Shown: positions 1 through 9,720 of the stretch, one piece after another
Layout of the letters: every line of letters begins with the position of its first letter
Numbering within the stretch: position 1 is the stretch's first letter
NCBI GenBank assembly: GCA_963930775.1
Contig: OZ005694.1
Location: 7,884,045-7,948,044, forward strand
Length of the DNA: 64,000 nt
Origin: Cliona cf. orientalis
Lineage: Eukaryota > Porifera > Demospongiae > Clionaida > Clionaidae
Direction of reading: 5' to 3'
Position numbers and translations under genes: made by a program
The notes under the pieces: model-generated
The model's database searches: none
The model's input: the letters and a program-made list of their open reading frames with translations, nothing else
Told to the model about the DNA's origin: nothing

Positions 1-610
1 CCTAAATAATCCAGAACCTAACACCTGTAAGGTGATTAATCTGCTCGTACTGTATTTTTTGGGGATGAGGCTACTGACCCCTACTGGTAAGAGATAGTGA
101 AATTGAAATTACATAGTACCGTATAGTGGGAAATTTTCGCATGATTGACCAAATACCCTTAGAATAAATTTTAATTTCGTATGCTTGCTGCAGGGGATTG
201 CGCACATGCGCAGCTGATAGTGTTCACACTCAGAAAGGTCACTCCAAGAGACATTGTTCAGTGAGCTAGCCTTGCATTTAGCACCAGCCGCTAACGACTG
301 CGTGTAGCCGTGGTAGGTGTATAGGTCAAAGGTCACGCACGAAAGGAAAAAAAAAATTGGTACGTTCAAATTTTTGCAGTTTTTATTTTCATATAAGGGA
401 TGGAGCAGCATAAAATATTTTACTCTAGGTTGCTTCAGAAACATTTTTCTGCAAGGAAACTGAAATTACATACACGGAAAATGTGAACATCGTTTCTCAT
501 GAAGTCATATGTAGTAGTTACAAGTGTTTACTTGTCGGTCCTTTAGATGATACTCCATTAACACTCTTCTACAATAATTTACACAGAGTCCACAATAATT
601 GCATTTGCAC
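1..610. repeat. Cluster spacer duplicate, copy 1
   Basis: The opening bases (CCTAAATAATCCAGAACC...) recur at about 2663, and the two stretches stay alignable through the GGGGATGAGGCTACT and CCCCTACTGGTAAGAGA blocks. From about 478 the sequence matches the 5' flank of type B cluster genes (ATCGTTTCTCATGAAGTCAT, TACAATAATTTACACAGAGTCC). Positions 116-140 carry a solo end of the 50780-50988 transposon family. The spacer is thus a type B flank placed before a type A gene. Confidence 0.8.
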
Positions 611-704
611 ACCACTTTATATTAGCCTCGTTCTCAGGCCCATAACCTGCAACACTAGCTTTTCAATGCTGAACGCAAGAAAACATTGAAAGCTGCAGCA
701 TGGG

Positions 705-812
705 AATGGGCCTGAAAATGAGGCAAGCTTTAGCTATATAAGGGCAAACTGATTCACAGCAACTTTACACGCCAAATCTGCTTTTAATCAACTACCAACA
801 ACTTTGTTCACA
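705..812 (+). promoter_or_regulatory. Type A promoter and 5' UTR of the 813 gene
   Basis: TATATAAGG lies at 735-743, 78 bp before the ATG. The block from GAATGGGCCTG through the TATA box and the pyrimidine/A-rich leader to CACAATG is nearly repeated before the gene at 6641, so it is a conserved core promoter plus short leader. Confidence 0.75.
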
Positions 813-1661
813 ATGCTTGTTTTCCAGCATACGGCGGTGATCTGTGTGATAGCATTCATGCTTTGTATGGTGACAACTACGACAAAGGGTCAGGAAGAAC
901 TACCTATTCAGATTTCTCCAGTGATAATATCTGGTACCATTGGTGAATGCTCATCTGATGATAGCCGACAAGAATCTCGCAGCTTCTTAGGAAATGCTAC
1001 ACGTGAGATTATACAGAATTTAAACACTCCTATCGATTCAATCTCACAAGTCTGTGGACCTGGAAATTGGAGAAGAGTGTTCTACTTGAATGCTAGTAGA
1101 TCTGATCAGACATGTCCTGGTCAGTGGAGCCTACTCACTAGTCCAGTCAGGGGATGTAATGGAGCAGATTCATTATGTCGCTCTGCATTCAGTGATCACA
1201 TTTTTATGGCATACAGTAAGGTATGTGGTAGAATCACTGGAGCAAGTACAAGGACACCTGATCCCTTTCAACGCTTCGGAGGTCAGAATTTTATCGAAGG
1301 GAACTACTTAGACGGAGTGAGTGTTACTCATGGAGCACCTGGATCACGCACACACATCTGGTCATTCGCAGCAGGATTGCCTGGACGTTGCCCTTGTGAT
1401 AGCAGTAACCCTGCACTCCCACCAGATGAAGTTGGAGATAACTACTTCTGTGACAGGGCTAATCAGTTTCAGCTCGAAAGCGTTTGGACTGGAGAAAGCT
1501 GTGCGAGTGATGATCCATGCTGTTCATTCAACAACCCTCCATACTTCAGTGTACAGCTCCCTGCTGCAACCACCAACAGGATTGAGTTACGAATCTGCAT
1601 TGATGAACCCCTTGGTAACGAGCAGATACTGATACTGTTTGCTGAAATGTATGTGCAATAA
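813..1661 (+). CDS. Secreted cysteine-rich family protein, type A, copy 1
   Basis: An intronless 282-aa reading frame. The ATG at 813 is preferred over the upstream in-frame TTG because paralogues share this ATG and a TATA box lies 78 bp upstream. Residues 1-27 form a signal peptide (MLVFQHTAVICVIAF core), so the product should enter the secretory pathway. The mature part has 13 cysteines in family spacing: CGPGNWRRV, TCPGQW, RGC, KVCGR, RCPCD, YFCD, WTGESC, DPCCSFNNPPYF and IELRIC, ending EMYVQ. N-glycosylation sequons are visible at GNATR and LNASR. The conserved block GVSVTHGAPGSRTHIW sits near the middle. I recognise the family only as uncharacterised invertebrate proteins; no enzymatic motif is seen. 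It is the first member of a ten-copy cluster. Confidence 0.92.
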   Translation: MLVFQHTAVICVIAFMLCMVTTTTKGQEELPIQISPVIISGTIGECSSDDSRQESRSFLGNATREIIQNLNTPIDSISQVCGPGNWRRVFYLNASRSDQTCPGQWSLLTSPVRGCNGADSLCRSAFSDHIFMAYSKVCGRITGASTRTPDPFQRFGGQNFIEGNYLDGVSVTHGAPGSRTHIWSFAAGLPGRCPCDSSNPALPPDEVGDNYFCDRANQFQLESVWTGESCASDDPCCSFNNPPYFSVQLPAATTNRIELRICIDEPLGNEQILILFAEMYVQ

Positions 1662-2662
1662 TGTGTAAAGTTAACTATTGTATGAACAGTTCCCAAGAAC
1701 CCTGAATTTAGTGTGAATCAGTATTATGAAAAAAGGACTTAGTATACTCTTTTTGTACACATTATTCTTTACATAGCTAGGTTAATTGCTTTCGAAACAT
1801 TTTCTGCTATGTAAGTTTTGCAATAACAATTTACATTGCACAAAGTATTAACTCTGCATGGTGAATGCCCTAGGCAAGGGTTCACATCTAACTGACACAG
1901 ATCTATTCATCGACTTCATTCTTGGTGTATATGCTAGAATCACCACTTAATAATATATTTAGGAGACTCAAATCGGCATCTGTTTAATTGTCTGTTGAGA
2001 TGCATCACTATACATCATGAATATCATGTATCAAGATTGTCATGAAGAAGTATATATATAATACAGTATAACTGTTTTAATTAGCATGCATTGGTTACTT
2101 TTTTAAATTAATTTTTAGACTACACACAAAACATTTGTAATGAGCCTCCTAATCATGATTTGCATTAATCATTCAAAGAATTAAAAACGTTATGACAGAA
2201 ATTATCCGCTTGGATGATTTCCATGAAGTAATAGGTATACTAGGTAAGCCTTTGACATAATGCCAACATATGTGAAGAAAAGAATGAGAACTATATCTAA
2301 TTATAACAATTGATATACAGTGAAATTGCTATTAGACTAATGACGTACAATAGGACTACATATGTATAATTGTATAATAATTTAGTGTTTATATTATGTA
2401 CAGTACCATGCAGTATCCATTATTATAGCATGCCACGAGCTGATCATGAACATACAAACAGGGTGGTGTTATACCTCATTTTCAGCATAATAGTAGTCTA
2501 AGAGTGAATACTAATAATAATATTAATACCAGCATGGAATCTACAGTAGATTTGAAATATCTAGTTAGGCAGTCTATAATAAATCACACCAAATATTGTC
2601 ACAAAAGATTAATTAATTTGCTTATTTGCATCCCTATTCTAAGTGAGCTATAAACTATCGTA
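1662..2662. other. Intergenic spacer, 3' flank of type A gene
   Basis: No convincing gene. The first 350 bp (GGACTTAGTA, AACATTTTCTGCTATG, AGGCAAGGGTTCACATCTAAC) match the 3' flanks of the 6641 and 9721 genes, marking it as part of the duplicated unit. The rest is AT-rich. Confidence 0.7.
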
Positions 2663-3243
2663 CCTAAATAATCCAGAACCTAACACCTGTAAGGTGATTA
2701 ATCTGCTCGTATTTTCTGCATGGGGATGAGGCTACTAGCTACTAGCCCCTACTGGTAAGAGACTATGGTGAAATTGAAGTCACGTAGTACCACCATGCAG
2801 TTACATGTAGTTAACTAACTTACGAAAAACTCCCAAGAACCCTAAATTTGGCATGAAAGAAGTAGATGCATTTTGTACCAATATGAAAAAAGGACTTGCT
2901 CGTTTAGCACAGTTACTGTACATTTTACTCTTTATAGCTAGGTTGCTTTGGAAACATTTTCTTTGGTGAAATTGAAATTATGTACACGGAAATTCAGAAC
3001 ATCGTTCCTCATGAAATCATATATTTGCAGTAGTTACAAGTGTTTACTCCAGATCTCATCTGCCCTTTTGATGATACTCCACTAACACTATCCTACAATA
3101 ATTTACACAGTCTGAGAGTCCATAACATTGTTTAATACACAATGCACAAAGTGATAGTGGTACCATGCAGAGCGTTAGTTAGACCATTATCTGTAGTTAG
3201 ATCGAGCGCAGGAGGAGCACAAGTAGAAATTTCGATGAATCAT
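2663..3243. repeat. Cluster spacer duplicate, copy 2
   Basis: A direct copy of the window start (1-610), carrying the type B 5' flank up to GATCGAGCGCAGGAGG and TGAATCATG, where a start codon would be expected. The match breaks exactly there because of inserted DNA. Confidence 0.75.
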
Positions 3244-3260
3244 GCGTACTTCTAAATAAT

Positions 3261-3404
3261 AGTTAGAGACTGAGTCCAAGGTCTTTACACGTTTTAAGAG
3301 ACCCGAAGGCCCTGGACTGTAGCATTCCGAGCACAGCGAGGGTGCTACTAAGGGCCTGAGGGTCTCTTAAAAAGCGTAGAGACCATTGGACGAGGTCTCT
3401 AACT
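3261..3404. mobile_element. Foldback (hairpin) MITE
   Basis: The left arm (3261-3313, starting AGTTAGAGAC and ending with AAGAGACCC) is nearly the reverse complement of the right arm (3350-3404, GGGTCTCTT ... GGTCTCTAACT), with a short loop. The whole would fold into one long hairpin. It lies in about 350 bp of foreign sequence separating a type B 5' flank from the pseudogene body at 3602. No clear target-site duplication. Confidence 0.7.
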
Positions 3405-3601
3405 GATTTAGAATATAGCAACTGTAACCATGACATTTAGCCTGGGGACTAGGCTACTGTTGCACTGTGCATCTTTCTTTGCCCTTGGCAGCCCAATAAT
3501 AGACCTACCTCTCTAAGAGGTCTATAAGTGAACTGAGAGGTCTCTAAGTGAAATAATGGACCTCCAACTGACCAATCAGATTGCTGTATTTGTCACAACT
3601 A

Positions 3602-4454
3602 TATTCTAATCATACTACGAGACTTAGTGTAATAGTCATCCTATTGTGTATGGTGTGCACTATTGCACAGGGGAAGAGGAAGCTTCCCCTTCTTACAGTG
3701 ACACCTAGTACCACTGAAAAGTGTCTGACTGCTGACAACAGGCAAGATTCTCTTAACCTCATAAGAAATGCAACATGTGAGATAATCTATAATGGTGATC
3801 TATGCTCTGTGTGGACATGGAAATTGGAGAAGAGTGTTCTACTTGAATGCTAGTAGATCTGATTAGACATGTCCTGATCAGTGGAGCCTAGTCACTAGTC
3901 CAGTCAGGGGATGTAACGGAACACATGGATCATGTCGTTCTGCATTCAGTGATGACATTTTTATGGCATACAGTAAGGTGTATGGTAGAATCACTGGAAC
4001 AAGTCCAGGGACACCTGATGCCTTTTTCCGCTATGGAGGTCCGAATTCTATCGAAGGGAACTACTTAGATGGAGTGAGTGTCACTCATGGAGCACCTGGA
4101 TCACGTACACACATCTGGTCATTCGGAGCAGGACACCCGGCTGGAGATGGTTTGGATGCTCGTTGCCCTTGTGATACCACAAACCGTCATAGAGCACCAC
4201 TCCCACCAACTGAAGTCGGAGACAAGTACTTCTGTGACAGGGCTGATGGACAAGATCCCCTTTGGACTGGAGAAAGCTGTGCAAGTGATAATCAATGCTG
4301 TTCATTCAACAACCCTCCATACTTCAGTGTACAACTCCCTGCTGCAACCACCGACAGGATTGAGCTACGAATCTGCACTGATCAAGAAAACACTCCCGGA
4401 AGTAACTTAAATGAGGAGGTGTTGGTGATGTTTGCTGAAATATACGTGCAGTAA
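3602..4454 (+). pseudogene. Type B cysteine-rich family pseudogene
   Basis: Homology to the intact gene at 15600 begins just after 3602, but the start codon is missing: the usual ATG-AGT-AAT context is replaced by inserted DNA. Further damage includes a 2-bp deletion before the CGPGNWRRV block (about 3810), which shifts the frame into a TAG near 3850. In the original frame there is a CAG-to-TAG change (GATTAGACATGTCC, about 3866). The KVCGR cysteine is Tyr. The 3' half, from AYSKVYGR through GVSVTHGAPG, ARCPCD, WTGESC and QCCSFNNPPYF to EIYVQ, stays open and well preserved, so decay is recent or the half was refreshed by conversion. Confidence 0.88.
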
Positions 4455-5127
4455 TAATTATGTAGAGTTAACTATCTTATGAACAGTTTCCAAGAACCCG
4501 GAATTTAGTGTGAATTAAAGTTTTAGTTTGAAACAGATATATTTGCAGTTGGATCAATGTCATTATGAAAAAAGGACTTGCTCATGCATTGAGCATAATA
4601 ATGTACATTCTACTCTTTTATTATAGTTAGATTGCTTCCAAAACATTTTCTGCTATGAAAAAGTTTGCAATTTACATTACATAAATTATTACTTCTGCAT
4701 GGTGAACGCACATAATATGGTAACATCCAGGAAGCCAGAAGGACGTCATTGATTGGTACCTCCTTAGCTTCGTTGCCTAGATCACCAAGGTTGTTGTTTT
4801 TTCCTTGCGGTGTGCACAGTCATGATGGGGGAGCCTGGGGATAAGGCCACTAGCCCCTACTGGTAAGAGACTATAGTGAAATTAAAATTACGTACACGGA
4901 AACTCAGAACATCGTTCCTCATGAAGTCATGCAGTAGTTACAAGTGTTTACTCCAGATCTCATCTGCCCTTACGATGATACTCCATTAACACTATCCTAC
5001 AATAATTTACACAGAGTCCATAATTTTAATACTGTTAATGCACAATGCATAAATTAGCGATAGTGGTAATATTGTTATAGTTAGATCGAGCGCATCATCT
5101 TGAAGAAGATATATCGATGCATGAATC
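4455..5127. repeat. Spacer with type B 5' flank, third copy
   Basis: No gene. From about 4838 (GGGATAAGGCCACTAGCCCC) to the ATG at 5128 the sequence repeats the type B upstream block also seen at 2985-3243, 15335-15599 and, inverted, next to 18964. No TATA box is evident, unlike in type A. Confidence 0.7.
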
Positions 5128-5580
5128 ATGAGTAATTCATATCCGACTACAATAATCATCCTATTATGCACTATAGCACAGGGGAAGAGGGAGATTCCCC
5201 TTCTAACAGTGATACCTAGTACCACCGACAAGTGTCTGTCTGCTAACAATAGGCAAGATTCTCTTAATCTTGTAAGAAATGCAACATGTGAGACAATCAC
5301 AATAATCAATGGGAGTCAACACCCTCGGTGTGGACCTGGAGATTGGAGAAGAGTGTGATCTTGAATACTGATCAGACATGTCCTGGTCAGTGGAATCTAG
5401 TCACTAGTCCAGTCAGAGGATGTACTGGAGTAGGCTTGTCATGTCGCTCTGCATTCAGTGATGATGTTATTGTGGCATACCGCAAGGTGTGTGGGAGAAT
5501 CACTGGAGAAAATATATAGGGAACCTTGATGCCTTTATCCACTTTGGTTCTGCCATAGGTCAGAATTTTGTCGAAGGGAA
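5128..5580 (+). pseudogene. Type B family pseudogene, truncated by satellite array
   Basis: The start and signal peptide are intact (MSNSYPTT..., then KREIPLLTVIPSTT). A small deletion just after CGPGDWRRV creates a TGA at about 5356. The next frame resumes at DQTCPGQWNLVTSPVRGC and stops again at GENI-stop (5519). Homology ends at the VEGN codons (about 5580), directly joined to the tandem array that follows, so the last roughly 45% of the gene (GVSVTHG onward) is gone. This is a remnant, not an alternative short gene. Confidence 0.88.
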
Positions 5581-6450
5581 CAATATTTCTATAATTCAGA
5601 GACACATCAAATTAAATTACTATGACAGTCCCACAAGAGTACATATTTGATCAAAGATAACACAATTAGCCTAAGCTTATTAAATTTACTGTGCAGATGG
5701 ATGGTGCAGAAATTTAATTTAAAAGTGCGGAAAGCAGACTTTTAAATTACACATTTTACTCCTTGTAGACAATATTTCTATAATTCAGAGACATACCAAA
5801 TTAGATAATCCCACAAGAGTACATACTTCGTCAAAGATATTAACACGATTACCCTAAACTTATTGAATTTTATTGTACAGACGGATGGCGCAGAAATTTA
5901 ATTTAAAAGTGAAAGTAGACCTTACACATTTAATCCTTGTATACAATATTTCTATAATTCAGAGACACATCAAATTAAATTACTATGACAATCCCACAAG
6001 AGTACATATTTCATCAAAGATAGCATAATTAGCCTAAATTTTACTGTGCAGACGGATGGCGCAGAAATTTAATTTAAAAAGTGAAAGTAGACTTTATACA
6101 TTTTACTCCTTATATATATACAATAATATTTCTATAATTCAGAGACATATCAAATTAGATAATCCCACAAGAGTACATACTTCGTCAAAGATAACATGAT
6201 TACCCTAAACTTATTAAATTTTATTGTACAGACGGATGGCGCAGAAATTTAATTTAAAAGTGAAAGTAGATTATTTTATTCCTTGTAGTAAATATTTCTA
6301 GAATTCAGAGACACATCAAATTAAATTACTATGATAATCCCACAAAAATACATATTTCATCAAAGATAACACAATTAGCCTAAGCTTATTAAATTTACTA
6401 TGCGGACGGATGGCGCAGAAATTTGTAGATTTTTTTTACTCATTGTATAT
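5581..6450. repeat. Higher-order tandem array, five units in A-B-A-B-A order
   Basis: Five units of about 165-190 bp start near 5581, 5770, 5944, 6124 and 6290. Each opens with AATATTTCTATAATTCAGAGAC and contains GACGGATGGCGCAGAAATTT (first unit GATGGATGG). Units 1, 3 and 5 share CACATCAAATTAAATTACTATG; units 2 and 4 lack the ACTATGACA stretch and share AAATTAGATAATCCC. The real repeat unit is therefore a dimer of about 355-360 bp. It butts against the broken pseudogene on its left and lies about 190 bp before the next gene. Confidence 0.88.
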
Positions 6451-6536
6451 CATTAATATCCCATAAGGTCACATGATTGTTTTTTCAAACATGACACAGT
6501 TATTAGTCTAAGAATGCATGCCTAAGCTGCATGCAT

Positions 6537-6640
6537 CGGAATGGGCCTGGAAACGAGGCTAGCTTAATATAAGGGCAAAACTCGCACCAACTTTACACAC
6601 CAAATCTGCTTTGATCAACTACCAATAACTTTTGCTCATA
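6537..6640 (+). promoter_or_regulatory. Type A promoter and leader of the 6641 gene
   Basis: TAATATAAGG at 6565-6574 is 76 bp before the ATG. The leader (ACTTTACACACCAAATCTGC, then ATCAACTACCAATAAC) is almost the same as that of the 813 gene. Confidence 0.75.
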
Positions 6641-7507
6641 ATGCTTGCTCTCCAGCATACGGCGGTGATCTGTGTAATAGCATTCGTGCTTTGTACAGTG
6701 ACAACTACGACACAGGGACAGGAAGAACTACCTATTAAGATTTCTCCAGTGACAATATCTGGTACCAGTGGTGAATGTCCATCTGACGACAGCCGACAAG
6801 AATCTCGCAACTTCTTAGGAAATGCTACACGTGAGATCATACGGAATTTAAACACTCCTACCGATCCAATCTCACAAATCAATATCTGTGGACCTGGAAA
6901 CTGGCGAAGAGTGTTCTACTTGAATGCTAGTAGATCTGATCAGACATGTCCTGGTCAGTGGAGCCTAGTCACTAGTCCAGTCAGGGGATGTGTTGGAGCA
7001 GGTTCATCATGTGGCTCTGCATTCAGTGATGATATTCTTACGGCTTACAGCAAGGTGTGTGGGAGAATCATTGGTGAAGGCGTATCAAGCCCTGATGCCT
7101 TTATCCGCTTAGTTCCTACAATAGGTCAGGATTCTGTCGAAGGGAACTACTTAGACGGAGTGAGTGTCACTCATGGAGCACCTGGATCACGCACACACAT
7201 TTGGTCATTCGGAGCCGGTCACATTGGACGTTGCCCTTGTGATAACAGTGATCGCAATATTGCACCACTTCCTCCAGCTGAAGTTGGAGACAACTACTTC
7301 TGTGACAGGGCTGATGAGCTCGACCGCCTTTGGACTGGAGAAAGCTGTGCAAGTGATAATCCATGCTGTTCATTCCACAACCCTCCATACTTCAGTGTAC
7401 AAGTTCCTGCTGCAACTACTGACACAATTGAGTTACGAATCTGCAATGATCAACACCAAGATGACGAGACTGTGCTGGTGCTGTTTGCTGAAGTGTATGT
7501 GCAGTAA
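6641..7507 (+). CDS. Secreted cysteine-rich family protein, type A, copy 2
   Basis: An intronless 288-aa frame with a signal peptide (MLALQHTAVICVIAF...). The in-frame TTG at 6632 is not used as start because the ATG is conserved among copies. It has the 13-cysteine pattern, with sequons at GNATR and LNASR, then KVCGR, GVSVTHGAPGSRTHIW, RCPCD, WTGESC and NPCCSFHNPPYF, ending EVYVQ. The N-terminal third resembles the 813 gene, while the region from about AGSSCGSAFSDDILTAYSK to the end is almost identical to the 9721 gene, which points to gene conversion. Secreted; function unknown. Confidence 0.92.
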   Translation: MLALQHTAVICVIAFVLCTVTTTTQGQEELPIKISPVTISGTSGECPSDDSRQESRNFLGNATREIIRNLNTPTDPISQINICGPGNWRRVFYLNASRSDQTCPGQWSLVTSPVRGCVGAGSSCGSAFSDDILTAYSKVCGRIIGEGVSSPDAFIRLVPTIGQDSVEGNYLDGVSVTHGAPGSRTHIWSFGAGHIGRCPCDNSDRNIAPLPPAEVGDNYFCDRADELDRLWTGESCASDNPCCSFHNPPYFSVQVPAATTDTIELRICNDQHQDDETVLVLFAEVYVQ

Positions 7508-8105
7508 TATGACATCCCTTCAACTGCAAGAGTTAACTAACTGAAATCCTAAAACTTTGTTTGAAGTAGATTAAAAAGGGCTTTAGTACTCATTACATTT
7601 TACTCTTTATAGTTAGATTGCTTCTCGGAAACATTTTCTGCTATGAAAGTTTTGCATTACATAAAAATTTAATATCAATTCTGCATGCATGATGATACCG
7701 TTACGTAAGTTTCTTGCCCCAGGCAAAGGTTCACATCTAACTGATTCATCGACTTCATTTTTGGTGTATTATAATATGCTAGAATCTCCACTTATTGAGG
7801 AGACTCAAATCGGCATCTGTTCAATTGTCTGTTGAAATGCATCACTATACATCATGAATATCATGAATGGTATGTCTAACTACTGCATGCTGCATTCATC
7901 TATAGCTAGTGATGGAACCATTCTTAGTATTATAATGCATGAGGATTATATATCATAGGTATTTTTCATTACATAGTTATAGATAAGAATCAACCTTGCA
8001 TTGTTAATACTTTTCCTGTAATAATATTATACCAAATAATTATAGTTCAGTAAAGGAAGGATGTGGGTTGCACAGGTACACAAAGGAAGTATCATATTAT
8101 TACTT
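7508..8105. other. Duplicated 3' flank
   Basis: No gene. The sequence matches 10573-11160 (TGTGGGTTGCACA, GGAAGTAT near its end) and part of 1662-2040, so it belongs to a segmentally duplicated unit. Confidence 0.7.
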
Positions 8106-8507
8106 ACGTCCAGAGTCCCAATTCCAAAAAAAGAATTCGGCCGACCGATGAGTAATTGATGACGAAAGTAATGATGAAATGATGATGAAATTGCTGTGAA
8201 ACTGTTTCAAAATGTTTAGCACGCATGAAAAGTTGTTGGGACCCAGATTCGAACCTAGCGTAGAAGACATTGTGGACTATCGATGAGATATGGCGATTTT
8301 CTCAGTTCGCTTTCTTTGGCGAGCTCGCACTCGGGGGGATTTCCCTGTTCAATCTAGCACATGGCAGGTGGAGGTCATGTCCGGGTCAATCAGCTCAAGC
8401 CGCGCACCCCAATATAAAGAGCATGCGCAGTTTGTCAATGTGTCCTAGTTCGAATTATGGCGGCATACAGTAAGCACGGTGCAATTCTATTGAGGGACTC
8501 TGGATGT
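8106..8507. mobile_element. Inserted element with short terminal inverted repeats
   Basis: The left end TCCAGAGTCCC (about 8109-8119) and right end GGGACTCTGGA (about 8494-8504) are inverted copies. The equivalent duplicated spacer near 11200 lacks this roughly 400-bp piece, so it is an insertion after duplication. It has higher GC than its surroundings and contains ATTATGGCGGC. No coding frame for a transposase. Confidence 0.6.
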
Positions 8508-8559
8508 AGTCTAAGTTTTTCATACAACAGAACATCCAGGAAGTGGAGTAAACTCCTTA

Positions 8560-8880
8560 TAGCTTCGTCTTAATGTTGCCTTTTTTGTGACACTTCTATA
8601 TACTCAATTTGAATACTATATGAATGGCTAAGGGAAAATCAAATATGGTGCACAAGAGGACAGCTAGGTATTCACAGATTTCAGTGATTCAGAATCAGTT
8701 TATACGATGCTTCATAAGCCCATCAGCATGAGTAAGTACGTATTTATGTATATATAGAATTTATCAAAGTTAATTAACAACATAATCCCATGAACTCTAA
8801 ACTCTTTATAGCTATTGTTTTTTGGATCACCATGAAGAAGTACAACTGTTTTATTAATTAGCATGCATTGATTACTTTTT
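8560..8880. repeat. Segmental duplicate of 11515-11830
   Basis: TATAGCTTCGTC, GGCTAAGGGAAAATCAAA, GTGCACAAGAGGACAG and AATCCCATGAACT occur in the same order at 11515-11780. This is non-coding spacer of the duplicated unit. Confidence 0.75.
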
Positions 8881-9120
8881 TTTATAAACTATTAGACTAC
8901 ATACAAAACATTTTGAATGAGCCTCCTAACCATGATTTGCATTACTATTATACATAATTATTTACATAGTTCACACAATGACAGAAAAAGGTATAAACAA
9001 GTGAATTTGTCCACTTATTGTTTGCATCACATCAGTAATATTGGAATAATCAGAGCCAGTACATATTATACTAATTACACATACACAATGATATTATTAT
9101 CATACTGCTTTCAATGTTTT

Positions 9121-9588
9121 AACTTTGTATCCTATTTCATGACATTTGAAGGGTTTATTTAATTACTATGAAGACGGATGGCGCAGAGATTTAAACTAAA
9201 ACTAGAGATTGATAGATTTTACACATTGTTACTCCTTGTATAATATTACTAAATCAAATTACAATACAAATTTTGTCAAAGGTAACACAATTAAGATAAT
9301 TAAGAGTACCCAGCAGTGCTGAGATGATACTCTATAAACACTTTTAAATTCATTAACTTTGTATCCTATTTCATGACATTTGAAGGGTTTATTTAATTAC
9401 TATGAAGACGGATGGCGCAGAAATTTAAACTAAAATTAGAGATTGATAGACTTTACACATTGTTACTCCTTGTATAATATTACTAAATCAAATTACAATA
9501 CAAATTTTGTCAAAGGTAACACAATTAAGATAATTAAGAGTACCCAGCAGTGCTGAGATGATACTCTATAAACACTTTCAAATTCATT
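9121..9588. repeat. 234-bp tandem duplication upstream of the 9721 gene
   Basis: Two consecutive copies (9121-9354 and 9355-9588) each run from AACTTTGTATCCTATTTCATG through GAAGACGGATGGCGCAG to CAGCAGTGCTGAGATGATAC. A third, single copy lies at 13384-13615 before the 13740 pseudogene. The GACGGATGGCGCAG motif is shared with the 5581-6450 array. Confidence 0.9.
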
Positions 9589-9640
9589 AATTAACGAAAT
9601 TGGACCATAATAATATAGCAAAGCTTAGCACAACGTTGCT

Positions 9641-9720
9641 TTAAATAAGGGCAAAATTCTCGGCAACTGTACATATCTATTCAAATCTTCTTCGATTGAC
9701 TACAAACAGCTTTGCTCACA
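9641..9720 (+). promoter_or_regulatory. Type A promoter and leader of the 9721 gene
   Basis: TTAAATAAGG at 9641-9650 lies 80 bp before the ATG. The leader ends ACAAACAGCTTTGCTCACA, as at 13740. Confidence 0.7.

Noticed and set aside
109..444. 111-aa minus-strand frame at the window start
   Set aside because: Lies in duplicated spacer; the copy at 2663 does not keep it open, and it has no domain.
1321..1632. Shadow frames inside the cluster genes (also 4078, 7164, 10229, 14388, 18124)
   Set aside because: They exist in every paralogue only because the main frame is conserved; no start context or independent conservation.
5581..6450. CRISPR-like array
   Set aside because: Units are about 165-190 bp with no short repeat/unique-spacer pattern, and the genome is eukaryotic.
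8225..8260. GGTTCGAATC on the minus strand, a tRNA B-box-like match
   Set aside because: T-stem does not pair and no A box or cloverleaf is present; part of an inserted element.
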